The notes below the pieces were generated by a model. The model was given only the letters and a program-made list of their open reading frames with translations, made no database searches and had not been told where the DNA came from. Below, one piece after another: positions 8,923 through 17,656 of a DNA stretch of 64,000 nucleotides (its first letter is position 1; each line of letters opens with the position of its first letter). The stretch is from an uncultured Halobacteriovorax sp. GTDB lineage: Bacteria > Bdellovibrionota > Bacteriovoracia > Bacteriovoracales > Bacteriovoracaceae. Where the stretch lies: contig CAJXVS010000004.1 of assembly GCA_913061265.1 (NCBI GenBank), positions 248,001-312,000 of the forward strand, read 5' to 3'. Position numbers and translations under genes: made by a program.

Positions 8923-9866
8923 TAGTTTTTGATGATCTCATGAGAGTTTTCATTTTTCCCAATGACATCAGCATTCCTGATTCCATGAACAATCTCAATT
9001 GAGGTCTTTGAATCATTTAAACCAAAACCTCTTCCAGCGAGAACCTCTTTATAAACTTCTGTATGAAGGTCAGTAAAGCCTCCAGAGAACTCTATTTCCT
9101 CACCATCTACCGTAATAGAACGGTAAGTTGTTTGCCCTTTCTTTTTAACATCTTCAGGAAGATTTTCTTTATCTACGGACAGGCACCACTTAACCTTTGC
9201 CTTCTTTAATTCCATATATCCTGCAACGATATTATCATTTGAAACATGAACTTCTGAGCGATCAGGCTCTCCAAAGATCCATTGCAGTACATCGAAAAAA
9301 TGAATCCCGATATTCGTCACAAGGCCGCCTGATTTCTCTACGTCCCCCTTCCATGAATAGTGATACCAAGGTCCTCTTGATGTTAAGTAAGTCAGGTTTA
9401 TATCGTGAACCTTACCAACGGGTGCAGAATCTATCTTCTTTTTTAACTCTTTAATTGCAGGATGAAGCCTTAGCTGAAGAACAGTATTAATTTTCCTTGA
9501 ATGAAGCTCTTCTAACTCAGAGAGCATTTCGATATTCCAAGGATTAATAACCAATGGCTTCTCACAAATGACATTTGCACCTACCCTTAAGGCAAATCTT
9601 ATATGGGCATCATGAAGATAATTAGGTGAGCAAATACTTACGTAATCAATCTTACTCTTATCATTTGTTAGGCGAAGTTTTTCTACGTGACGGTCAAACC
9701 GCTCAAACTCTTTGAAGTAACTAACTTGATTAAAGTAGCGGTCTAAAATACCTACAGAATCATGAGGATCACAGGCCGCGACCAAGTCATTATTCGTTTG
9801 CTTAATAGCTTCAAGGTGACGCGGAGCTATATACCCAGCTGCACCCATTAAAGCGAAATTCTTCAT
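8922..9866 (-). CDS. wlbA: UDP-N-acetyl-2-amino-2-deoxyglucuronate 3-dehydrogenase (Gfo/Idh/MocA)
   Basis: This 314-residue oxidoreductase of the WbpB/WlbA group has a Rossmann start (MGAAGYIAPRHLEAI) with the family's YIAPRH signature. It also has the EKPLVINPWN motif around residue 100 and GGLVTNIGIHFFDVLQW. It should oxidise C3 of UDP-GlcNAcA, and the keto group is then aminated by WlbC and acetylated by WlbB. In many genomes the three sit together; here a plus-strand wlbB-wlbC pair and a minus-strand wlbA are separated by one GT4 gene. A 98-base gap lies upstream, after which the methyltransferase gene of the same strand ends. Confidence 0.93.
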   Translation of the reverse strand: MKNFALMGAAGYIAPRHLEAIKQTNNDLVAACDPHDSVGILDRYFNQVSYFKEFERFDRHVEKLRLTNDKSKIDYVSICSPNYLHDAHIRFALRVGANVICEKPLVINPWNIEMLSELEELHSRKINTVLQLRLHPAIKELKKKIDSAPVGKVHDINLTYLTSRGPWYHYSWKGDVEKSGGLVTNIGIHFFDVLQWIFGEPDRSEVHVSNDNIVAGYMELKKAKVKWCLSVDKENLPEDVKKKGQTTYRSITVDGEEIEFSGGFTDLHTEVYKEVLAGRGFGLNDSKTSIEIVHGIRNADVIGKNENSHEIIKN

Positions 9867-9964
9867 AATTACCTCTAAGTCTCATTTTACTAAAGCTCTT
9901 ACTTCATGGAAAGGATGCCTGCTTGAATAATTAGACTAAACTTGCTCTAACACCCTCTCGAGAT

Positions 9965-10801
9965 CTATTTTTTGAGTAAAATGTCTGCATTCGATAAATG
10001 ACAAAGGAGGTTAGCTAAAAGCCTCCCAACATATGGCACCTGAAGGACAAAGTTCACTGCAGCTCTAATCTTACGAGGGCCTTCATAATGCTCGAGGCTA
10101 TCTTTAGAAGAGTCAATCAACCTATTAGCAGTTTGATTCTCAAATTTTTGATAAAAACTAAGAGCTAAGCCTCTATGCTCACTGGTCGTTTTGAAGTTTA
10201 AGATCTTATTGATGTAACCCACATCTTTTCCCAGGGATTTATAAAGAAAGTCTCTTAAGGATGCCGGAAAGTAATGAACAAACCAAAGATTAGTATGGGT
10301 ATCAAAAGGAATAAACCTTTGAGGAAAAGAAAAGTATGACCGTCCTCCACTTTTCAAAACTCTAGCCGATTCTGAGTAATACTCTTCAAGATCCATTACA
10401 TGCTCTAATACTTGCTCTGAGAAAATGAGATCGAACTCACCACTCTCGAAAGGTAACTTCTTTCCATCATAAACATGGAAAATATCATCTCCCAAATTAA
10501 AGGCAGTAGAGATACTTTGAGCTTTTTCTTTTGGAGTCAGGCAAATTCCAGTTACATCATAACCCAATAGTCTTAGGTAAATAACAGTCTGTCCTCCACC
10601 ACACCCATAATCTAATATCTTTATATTTTTATCTGGAGTTAGATCAATAATCTTAGAAATAAGATCCCTTCTTTTCGTTTCTCTTGGATTAGAAACAAGA
10701 AGTTCAGAAAGAGCTTTGACTTTTTTGGAAATAGCCTCTGCATCTAAAGAAGACAGGTTTTCAACTAGATCATAATAATTTTGGTCAATTTGATAAGACA
10801 A
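9965..10801 (-). CDS. Class I SAM-dependent methyltransferase
   Basis: The 278-residue protein contains the SAM-binding motif ILDYGCGGGQTV near residue 76. It also has the acidic second motif and the FDLIFSEQVLEHV and VLKSGGRSYFSFP stretches of UbiE-like class I methyltransferases. It is the last of a run of minus-strand genes (29 bases after a GT4), which suggests that it methylates a sugar or glycan end. O-methylation of the growing chain or chain-length capping are both possible. No feature identifies its acceptor. Confidence 0.85.
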   Translation of the reverse strand: MSYQIDQNYYDLVENLSSLDAEAISKKVKALSELLVSNPRETKRRDLISKIIDLTPDKNIKILDYGCGGGQTVIYLRLLGYDVTGICLTPKEKAQSISTAFNLGDDIFHVYDGKKLPFESGEFDLIFSEQVLEHVMDLEEYYSESARVLKSGGRSYFSFPQRFIPFDTHTNLWFVHYFPASLRDFLYKSLGKDVGYINKILNFKTTSEHRGLALSFYQKFENQTANRLIDSSKDSLEHYEGPRKIRAAVNFVLQVPYVGRLLANLLCHLSNADILLKK

Positions 10802-10830
10802 AAAAACTCCTTTTTTTATTCTACAAGCTC

Positions 10831-11895
10831 TTAATTTTCAAGCCATTTATTGAGGATGCTAACATTATCAATATTAGAAAAATAATTAACAGACCTTTTT
10901 CCTAAATCAGTTCTAAGTTTTTCGGATTCGTACATTTCGACAATTCCATTTGCTAATTTACTAATATTTCCATCTTCTATCAATAATCCTAACTCACCGT
11001 TTAGAGTAATATCACGAGGACCACTAGGACAATCAAAGGCCACACTTGGGGTCCCGGTTGAAAGAGCCTCCACTAAAACGTTAGGATACCCTTCATACCT
11101 TGAAGAAAGGACGAACAGGTCCGCTTCAGCCAAAACCCTATTGGCTTCATTCGTAGTTCCCTTAAAGTCGACATTTTCAGACAAGCCTAGTTTTTCAGAC
11201 CTACCTTGAAGCTCTTCGAGAAGTTCCCCTTCACCATATATACTTAATGAATAATTAATACTTCCCTTAGGAATTAAGGCGAGTGCCTTAAAAAGTAGGT
11301 CTATTCCTTTTTGTTCCACTAACCTACCGATCATCACTATTTTAAAGACTGACGATACTTCATAGCTCTCTTTCTTTAGTTCTAATTTTCTTACAAAATT
11401 TGGAATAACCTGAATTTTTTCATTTAAGCCTAAGCTTGATGCCCACTGAGCGACCGAGTTCGTCTGAACAATTACTTTATTTGCGAATGGATAAGTTAGT
11501 CTCCGTAAATACCCATGGATAATACTCATTTTTTTTCTTCGAGGATCATTTCGAATACAAACATTCACCTCAGAGAGAGAGCCCAAGGTCGAAAGAATCG
11601 TCAAGATATTAATATGCTCTAAAAAGCTTATTACTTTATCCGGTCTAAATGAGTTAACAATTCGCCTTAGCTTTATGATTCTTTTTATGTTTTTAAAAAG
11701 AGTGTTGTTGCTTTCTTTTTGACTAAGTATTTTGAGCTGCACTCTTTCATCAATTTTAAAGTATTCTTCATTTTGAGAGATTAACGTTACTAAACAAACC
11801 TCATGATTCGATTTAACTAAGTTATTGGCAAGTTCAATGATTGCTCTTTGAGCACCGCCTATATTAAGATCTTGAGTAACCAGTACAAATTTCAT
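10831..11895 (-). CDS. GT4 family glycosyltransferase
   Basis: The 354-residue protein begins VTQDLNIGGAQRAIIELA, a typical GT4 acceptor-domain start. It carries MIGRLVEQKGIDLL and LFVLSSRYEGYPNVLVEALSTGTPS in the donor domain. The start overlaps the stop of the preceding GT4 gene as ATGA (11892-11895), so the two transferases are coupled and may act in sequence on the same glycan. Related in architecture to WbpH/PglJ-like enzymes; sugar specificity is unknown. Confidence 0.88.
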   Translation of the reverse strand: MKFVLVTQDLNIGGAQRAIIELANNLVKSNHEVCLVTLISQNEEYFKIDERVQLKILSQKESNNTLFKNIKRIIKLRRIVNSFRPDKVISFLEHINILTILSTLGSLSEVNVCIRNDPRRKKMSIIHGYLRRLTYPFANKVIVQTNSVAQWASSLGLNEKIQVIPNFVRKLELKKESYEVSSVFKIVMIGRLVEQKGIDLLFKALALIPKGSINYSLSIYGEGELLEELQGRSEKLGLSENVDFKGTTNEANRVLAEADLFVLSSRYEGYPNVLVEALSTGTPSVAFDCPSGPRDITLNGELGLLIEDGNISKLANGIVEMYESEKLRTDLGKRSVNYFSNIDNVSILNKWLEN

Positions 11896-13046
11896 AACTG
11901 ACTCTCTAATAGATTATCAATAACATTCTTGATTTTCTCTATTTGATCGACACCGCTGAATTTTTCCTTTCCTCGTAACACCGAGTTCGTATAGACCGTT
12001 GAATAAATCTCTTTATTCGATTTTAGTCCTTCTAGCTTTTCTGCCATTTCTTTAGCATCAAATGAATCAAACAAATACCCTGTCTTTGAGTCTTCAACAA
12101 CTCCACCGTAACTTCCTGTCGCTAGAACAGGAATACCAATAACCGTTGATTCGATTAAATCTCTTCCCCAAGGATCATTTTCGCGACTAGGCCTAATAGT
12201 AGCAAATGATTTTCCCATAATCTCATAAGGAACTTTAGTATGACCGCATAGTTCTATATAATCTGAAATATCTAACTCTTTAATCTTAGAACGAATTTTA
12301 CCTTCAAAGCCTTTCCCCTGCCGATCTTCTCCATAAACTTTTATCTTCAATTTGCTATTAAGCAGTTTTAACTCATTTGCAACATCAACTAATCGATCTG
12401 CACCTTTAGAGTAATTAAGATTACCCATATAAACTACTTCATTCGATTCCCAATTTGGTGCTTCTATTGTTTTTGCCGATGAAATATTAAACAATATTTC
12501 GTAATTCTCGAACTTCGGATTTATACCTTTAAACACATCTTTTTCATTATCACTTATAAAGAAAACAAAACTTGCATTGCGCGAGATAGTACGGACAATC
12601 CACCTTGTAAAAAGATTGTCCATAGGCATTATAGCTCGCGAATGCATTATGACTGGAGTTTTTACGCCTAATACTCTTAGCCAAAAGCAAGTTGCAAATA
12701 ACCCTTCATAATTCAAATGAATAACGTCAATCTCTCGATTGTTAACTTCTTTTTCTATCTTTTTAGCGAGAGTGAATGAGTTTTTTATTTTAGGTAAGCT
12801 GAATATAAAATTCTTTAAAGATTTAATCTTACGTGGAACGAAAGTAAAGAATTCCGGAAAGAGCTCTGCTTCTACATTTATTGACTCGTACCTTTCTTTA
12901 TTTGGACCAGCTTTAGCATAAATAATATAAGGATTATAAGAGGCCTTTTTTAAGAGTTTTACTATTTCAAATAAGCTTCGAGCCGAGCCACCAAAGCCTC
13001 CCTCGATATCTACATGAAGAGTATTTATTGATTTATTTTTTTGCAA
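11892..13046 (-). CDS. GT4-like glycosyltransferase
   Basis: The 384-residue protein has an N-terminal HVDIEGGFGGSARSLFEI loop and a donor domain with VVYMGNLNYSKGADRLVDV and IRPSRENDPWGRDLIESTVIGIPVLAT, which marks it as a GT-B/GT4 enzyme. It starts at TTG (13046) inside the end of the AsnB-like gene, with GAGGG a few bases before it, so the ribosome site lies within the upstream coding sequence. It is coupled by ATGA to the next GT4. Acceptor and donor are unknown. Confidence 0.85.
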   Translation of the reverse strand: MQKNKSINTLHVDIEGGFGGSARSLFEIVKLLKKASYNPYIIYAKAGPNKERYESINVEAELFPEFFTFVPRKIKSLKNFIFSLPKIKNSFTLAKKIEKEVNNREIDVIHLNYEGLFATCFWLRVLGVKTPVIMHSRAIMPMDNLFTRWIVRTISRNASFVFFISDNEKDVFKGINPKFENYEILFNISSAKTIEAPNWESNEVVYMGNLNYSKGADRLVDVANELKLLNSKLKIKVYGEDRQGKGFEGKIRSKIKELDISDYIELCGHTKVPYEIMGKSFATIRPSRENDPWGRDLIESTVIGIPVLATGSYGGVVEDSKTGYLFDSFDAKEMAEKLEGLKSNKEIYSTVYTNSVLRGKEKFSGVDQIEKIKNVIDNLLESQL

Positions 13047-14628
13047 ACTTACCCTCTTCTTCTCTTAAGTAGTTATCTGTTATCCAAGAGACACCGTGCC
13101 TTGCTCCCCTTAAAGATAGGGCGACTTTATAATATGGTTCGATTGCAGCATTACATACTGATTCAGTCCAATAAACAACTAAGTTTCTCTCTATTTGATG
13201 CCAATTTTCTTTCCCAAAAACGAAGAACAACGCCTTAAGGATAAAGCGATAGATCATTACCCATCGCGGTTTTATAGATTTATTATTTAACTCAATTCCT
13301 TCCCAAACTTCACCCCAGTTCTCTTCATGAAGCATCTTCCGGTATAGGCTTTGATCTTTTTTAAGTGCCTTTGGTACTTTTACCCAAAAATCTAGATAGC
13401 GGTTGCTCCATAGTGGCAAGGCCCAATCTTGTCCCCAAAACTCATATGACCTTTGACCGGAAACGACAAATTTTGATTGCCTATTTATTAACTCTAGGGC
13501 CTCGTAAATCTGATAAGGCTTCAAAGATGTGTTTTGTTCTTTAACTATTCCTAAAATCTTTTGTTCAATTTTTTCTTCATTTTTTTTGTTTTTTAAACTT
13601 TTCCAAAGAGAATAATGTTTTTTAAAAACCAGCTTCACAATGTCGACTAGAGAAGTTTTATCATTTTCAAAAAACTCTCTGTCTATATGAAGGCCAGAAA
13701 TAAAATCCCCTGAGTTACCATTTATAAAAAGAAGCTTCTCTTTTTCAATATTTACACCCTTTAATCTAGGCAGGATTGAAACATCTTGAACAAATGGAGA
13801 AGCACTATAACTATTGCAATAAGATTTGAACTCTTTCCATTTTTTAGATTTGTAAAATATTCTTTGATTTCTAGGACGATTTTCTACGAACTCCCAAGAG
13901 TACCCTAATTTTTCAGCTATCTTTTTTGCTGCTATGGATTCGAAGTTACCTTTAGCTCCATAGGAGAAGCAATGAACATTTTCGACACCAAGCTTCTTAA
14001 GACCTGATACGACTAGACGAGAATCGTAACCAGCACTAAGGGGAACAACAATTCTTTTACCATCAGCTTGCTTAACACAATCTTCCAATACTTGTAGAGT
14101 AACTCTCTTCAGCTCTTCTAGGAGGTCTTCATTAGAAGCTTTACTCAGTTCTGTCTTTTGATAAGTATAATATCTTTCGAAATGAGCCTCTCCACTTTCT
14201 CTGTCTATATTTACGTATTCTCCACATTCAAGAGACCTTAGCCCCTGAATGATAGTTCCCCTTTCTAAACAGTAACCCGACATTCTCAACTCTAAGATTC
14301 TCTCTTCATCTAACGAGACTAAAGAGTTTTCACCTTTATCTAAATCAGACTCACAAGAAAATATTATTTCGTTGTTAAAAAGAAGTGGGATTGACCTAAT
14401 TTTATCAACGGCGCAAAAGATATTCGTTTTAGTTTGGAGAACAACACTAAAGTGCCCAACGAGTTCATCTAATAACTCGTTCATACTTTTCTTGTCCTCA
14501 ATCGACACTAAAAACATTTCAAATAATTGCTGTGGTTTTTTGTCAACGATGTAGCCTTTAAACCACATTGTGACCTCTGGCTTCTCTATTCTCAACCAAG
14601 TATTTTTTTCTTTTAGACAGACTTTCAC
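13033..14628 (-). CDS. Asparagine synthase-like protein with degenerate glutaminase domain
   Basis: The 531-residue protein has the synthetase domain of the AsnB family, with PP-loop PLSAGYDSR at 196-204 and INGNSGDFISG further on. Its N-terminal region (1-150) keeps the beta-sandwich pattern of the glutaminase (VGHFSVVL, IFCAVDKIRSIPLLF) but starts MKVCLKE with no Cys2. It therefore probably does not release ammonia from glutamine itself. It may use free ammonia, another amine donor or a substrate amine, as beta-lactam synthetase-like members do. It overlaps its neighbours on both sides (4 and 14 bases) and sits between a FemAB-like transferase and two GT4s, so an amide bond on a sugar or amino-acid substituent is a reasonable guess. 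Confidence 0.8.
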   Translation of the reverse strand: MKVCLKEKNTWLRIEKPEVTMWFKGYIVDKKPQQLFEMFLVSIEDKKSMNELLDELVGHFSVVLQTKTNIFCAVDKIRSIPLLFNNEIIFSCESDLDKGENSLVSLDEERILELRMSGYCLERGTIIQGLRSLECGEYVNIDRESGEAHFERYYTYQKTELSKASNEDLLEELKRVTLQVLEDCVKQADGKRIVVPLSAGYDSRLVVSGLKKLGVENVHCFSYGAKGNFESIAAKKIAEKLGYSWEFVENRPRNQRIFYKSKKWKEFKSYCNSYSASPFVQDVSILPRLKGVNIEKEKLLFINGNSGDFISGLHIDREFFENDKTSLVDIVKLVFKKHYSLWKSLKNKKNEEKIEQKILGIVKEQNTSLKPYQIYEALELINRQSKFVVSGQRSYEFWGQDWALPLWSNRYLDFWVKVPKALKKDQSLYRKMLHEENWGEVWEGIELNNKSIKPRWVMIYRFILKALFFVFGKENWHQIERNLVVYWTESVCNAAIEPYYKVALSLRGARHGVSWITDNYLREEEGKFAKK

Positions 14629-15635
14629 AAAAAAGTAGATTTAAGAAAGAGAAGAAGTTTAATAAGCTTACTCTTTAGGGTTAACGGTTTTTGAACACTT
14701 AAACAATTGCCAGGAAAAGTACCCCACTGTTTTTTAAATTTGAATACTCCCGAGCGGATATCAGAACCGGTACTCATGAAGTTAAAATACTTATACTTAT
14801 TGTCTATAGCCCACTCGAAGGCCCATGCAATGGTCATCTCCATTGGTCTAAGTTTTGAAAAGCTAAGATCGACGCCACTATAGTAATAATAAAGGCTCTT
14901 AGAGTACTCATCTTTAACAAAGGCAACAGCCGCCATAGGGACTTCATCTTTTAAGACAACGGTGAAGAGAAAGTCATCTTTTAACTCTTGAAACATTTTC
15001 AATAGAGATTCTTTCTCAATCGGCTTTACACCTTTTCTCTTCATCGAAGATTCATAAGGTGGATAAAAATAATCTATATATTCTACTTCATCTTCAATTT
15101 GCTTACACACTAACTCATTTTTTATGGCCTGAGCCAATTCGCTCTTTCTTGAACTAGAGAACCCATCCCTTTGGTCGCTAAAGTTATTTTGAATCTCTGC
15201 TATAAGATCGACGTTAGAGTTTTCAATCTTAAACCTATTTTCCTTCAGGATACCTAAAAAAGAAGGGTCATCTAAAAATTGATATCTTAGATCTAATAAG
15301 GAAATTCCTTCGTTTTTGCAGCTTTTAGTGATTTCATTGATAACAAAGTTTATACTTTCTGGATCCTTACCTTTCGTTAAGAAGATTCCCCCTTTTCGTG
15401 GGTCAAGAATAAAGATCTTTCCATACAGCCCGTCTTGTTTAACAAAACCTGACATGAATGCGACAAACTTACCTTCATTTAAAAAACTAAAATAAAGCCG
15501 CTCTACTTCACTTGAAACTCCAAATTCTAACCAAGTTTCTTTATTGAAGACTGAAAGCTTCTTTTTTTCGTTTATATAACGCCGAACAACTTCCGGTACT
15601 TCACTGAACTGTTTATTTAAAGTAGAGCTAATCAT
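14625..15635 (-). CDS. FemAB/BioF2-like GNAT-fold acyltransferase
   Basis: The 336-residue protein resembles the FemAB-like group of GNAT-fold transferases. It has SSRKSELAQAIKN in the middle, then MAAVAFVKDEYSKSLYYYYSG and WAIDNKYKYFNFMSTGSD, and a late FKKQWGTFPG, which is the usual ending of this group. Members transfer an amino acid from tRNA or an acyl group. In polysaccharide clusters they are suspected of adding amino acids to sugars. It overlaps the deacetylase gene by 8 bases and the AsnB-like gene by 4, so free amines made by the deacetylase could be its acceptors. This last point is inference from gene order. Confidence 0.72.
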   Translation of the reverse strand: MISSTLNKQFSEVPEVVRRYINEKKKLSVFNKETWLEFGVSSEVERLYFSFLNEGKFVAFMSGFVKQDGLYGKIFILDPRKGGIFLTKGKDPESINFVINEITKSCKNEGISLLDLRYQFLDDPSFLGILKENRFKIENSNVDLIAEIQNNFSDQRDGFSSSRKSELAQAIKNELVCKQIEDEVEYIDYFYPPYESSMKRKGVKPIEKESLLKMFQELKDDFLFTVVLKDEVPMAAVAFVKDEYSKSLYYYYSGVDLSFSKLRPMEMTIAWAFEWAIDNKYKYFNFMSTGSDIRSGVFKFKKQWGTFPGNCLSVQKPLTLKSKLIKLLLFLKSTFL

Positions 15636-16482
15636 TTTGATAGTTTTCCTTTGAATAAATCTTTTTCAAATCGTTAGAAAAATATCTTTCACTTAGCTCA
15701 AAATAATCCGGCCATGGAATCACAAAAAAAGTTTCTGCATAAACCGATTTCTTCGTCGGTAAGTAGCGACAATTAAAACCATTCAATGACTTAATATAAT
15801 GAGTCCAGTTTCGGTTTCCTCTTACAGTTTTCCATATATCCATTAAACGGCACTTCGCTTCAATCTCATTAGTTATGTCGATAACCACGTTTGGAATAAC
15901 TGTTGAGTATATTTGATAACTCCATACTTCAAAATGATGACTGGTTCCTCTTAGAGATTTACATATGAGATTATTCACTCGTCGATGGTCATCGTGATCA
16001 TCAAGCAAAAAAGTTGTAAAAACGGCTTCAGGCTTAACATCATCAAATATATTCTTAATCTTCTCTTCTAGACCTTCACCTAAAGGAATGTTCCCAGGCT
16101 TAGCATCTAAAAAATATGTCTTAGAACCAAGAACCTTAGAAACCAACCCTGCTTCCTTTCTTAAGGCATCAGTCTCTTCCTCAGTTTCAAACTTACTTGC
16201 AACATAAACGATATGAATCTCACAACCAGACTCAGCAAGCTGCAACAAAGTTCCCCCAACTCCGAAAGTCTCATCGTCAGTGTGTGGAGAAATAAGAAGC
16301 ACTTTCTTTAACTCTAGATTACTCATGACAACGGGCCTAACAATGCTGGAAATTCGCTTACTCTCCATAACATCTCGCGTAACTTCGCAATCAAGCACAG
16401 GTACCAGACTCTTGAGTACAAATTTATAATTGGCCTTTGTCGGGTTATTCATCAAAACCCTTTTCAGCAAACTTTTAATCAT
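15628..16482 (-). CDS. PIG-L family zinc-dependent deacetylase
   Basis: The 284-residue protein has the PIG-L signature PHTDDE at 66-71 and a second metal-binding block LLDDHDDHRRVNNL, as in LmbE/MshB enzymes. These remove acetyl groups from GlcNAc-type sugars. It is the first gene of a minus-strand run reaching at least to 9965. An alternative start MNNP at residue 11 is possible; the first ten residues are basic and hydrophobic. A free amino sugar made here could be re-acylated by the FemAB-like protein encoded next. Confidence 0.85.
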   Translation of the reverse strand: MIKSLLKRVLMNNPTKANYKFVLKSLVPVLDCEVTRDVMESKRISSIVRPVVMSNLELKKVLLISPHTDDETFGVGGTLLQLAESGCEIHIVYVASKFETEEETDALRKEAGLVSKVLGSKTYFLDAKPGNIPLGEGLEEKIKNIFDDVKPEAVFTTFLLDDHDDHRRVNNLICKSLRGTSHHFEVWSYQIYSTVIPNVVIDITNEIEAKCRLMDIWKTVRGNRNWTHYIKSLNGFNCRYLPTKKSVYAETFFVIPWPDYFELSERYFSNDLKKIYSKENYQND

Positions 16483-16642
16483 GGTTCTAAAAATCCTTAT
16501 AGTTTGTTTTTATCTTTAAAATATAGTCTCATTTACTTAGGTTTTATACTCACACTTTCAATTTCTTAGATTTTACATTCTTATGAAATCTGCTAGTTTA
16601 AAATGACTTTAACACCCTATCTAGATCAAAGAGAGTTCGGAA
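16483..16642. promoter_or_regulatory. Divergent intergenic region between the PIG-L and LegB genes
   Basis: This 160-base AT-rich gap separates two outward-facing operons, so it must hold promoters for both. On the plus strand TTTACA (16572-16577) and an extended TGCTAGTTT (16591-16599) are spaced 16 bases apart, which is a weak sigma70-like match. The legB start at 16643 is preceded by only a weak ribosome site. No clear operator is visible. Confidence 0.35.
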
Positions 16643-17653
16643 ATGAAGCAAGGCAACAAAAAGGTTTTAGTTACAGGTTCTGACGGTTTTATCGGCTCGC
16701 ACCTCGTTGAAGAACTTGTCCATAGTGGCTACTCCGTTAAAGCATTCTGCCTCTATAATTCTTTTAACTCTTGGGGTTGGCTAGATAGCGTAGACCCAAA
16801 GATTCTCGATCAGGTAGAGATTGTTACTGGAGATGTTCGAGATTACCACTGCGTCAAAGAGGCCCTTGCCGACTGTTCAGCTGTTCTTCACTTAGCCGCC
16901 TTGATTGCTATTCCTTATTCCTACAGTGCGCCGCGCTCATACGTAGACACAAATATAACTGGCACTTTAAACATCTTACAAGCTTCTAAAGAGCTTAATA
17001 TTCAAAAAGTAATTACGACCTCTACTAGTGAAGTCTATGGAAGCGCGCAAAGCGTTCCAATATCAGAGAAGCACCCCCTCTCTGCTCAGTCACCTTATGC
17101 AGCTACAAAAATAGCTGCTGATCAACTTTCACTCTCCTTTCACAAGTCATTCGATCTTCAAGTCGGAGTACTTAGACCCTTTAATACATATGGACCTAGG
17201 CAATCACTAAGGGCCGTCATCCCTTCAATTATTACTCAGATTGCCGCCGGTAAAGAAGAGATAGAGCTAGGCTCACTTACTCCTACTAGAGATTTCACTT
17301 ATGTAAAAGATACTGCCAGAGGTTTTATTCAGGCCCTTGAGAGCAAAGAAATTGTAGGGAAGGTCTTAAATATTGGCAGCAGCTTTGAGGTTTCAATCGG
17401 ATCCACAGTTGATGTTATTTGCGAGGCTATGGGCAAGGATATTAAAATTATCAGTTCAGATGACAGAATGAGACCTGAAAAAAGTGAAGTCTCTAGACTG
17501 TTTGCTGATACTTCAATGGCGACTTCACTCATGGGCTGGAGCCCAAGCTTTGGTGGACTAGAAGGGTTTAAAAAGGGAATTAAAGAAACCTCCCAATGGT
17601 TTTCACAGCCAGAGAATCTAAAGAATTATAAATATAACCTCTACAATATTTAA
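16643..17653 (+). CDS. legB: LegB-type GDP/UDP-GlcNAc 4,6-dehydratase
   Basis: This 336-residue extended SDR has VTGSDGFIGSHL at 10-21, TSTSEVYG at 126-133 and the YxxxK pair Tyr152/Lys156. It closely recalls Campylobacter LegB (Cj1319), which makes the 4-keto-6-deoxy intermediate of legionaminic acid, in that organism from GDP-GlcNAc. The neighbouring LegC aminotransferase starts 3 bases after its stop, the same order as in Campylobacter. The presence of a PtmE/LegX-type nucleotidyltransferase at 34653-35696 supports the GDP-sugar version of the route. NDP specificity cannot be fixed by eye. Confidence 0.9.
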   Translation: MKQGNKKVLVTGSDGFIGSHLVEELVHSGYSVKAFCLYNSFNSWGWLDSVDPKILDQVEIVTGDVRDYHCVKEALADCSAVLHLAALIAIPYSYSAPRSYVDTNITGTLNILQASKELNIQKVITTSTSEVYGSAQSVPISEKHPLSAQSPYAATKIAADQLSLSFHKSFDLQVGVLRPFNTYGPRQSLRAVIPSIITQIAAGKEEIELGSLTPTRDFTYVKDTARGFIQALESKEIVGKVLNIGSSFEVSIGSTVDVICEAMGKDIKIISSDDRMRPEKSEVSRLFADTSMATSLMGWSPSFGGLEGFKKGIKETSQWFSQPENLKNYKYNLYNI

Positions 17654-17656
17654 GAT

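Noticed and set aside
9945-9966. Shared 22-base motif (18 of 22 identical) with 16607-16628, containing AACACCCT and AGATC
   Set aside because: One copy is near the legB start and the other behind a methyltransferase gene in an unrelated orientation. A match of this length is expected by chance among the many possible pairs in 64 kb.
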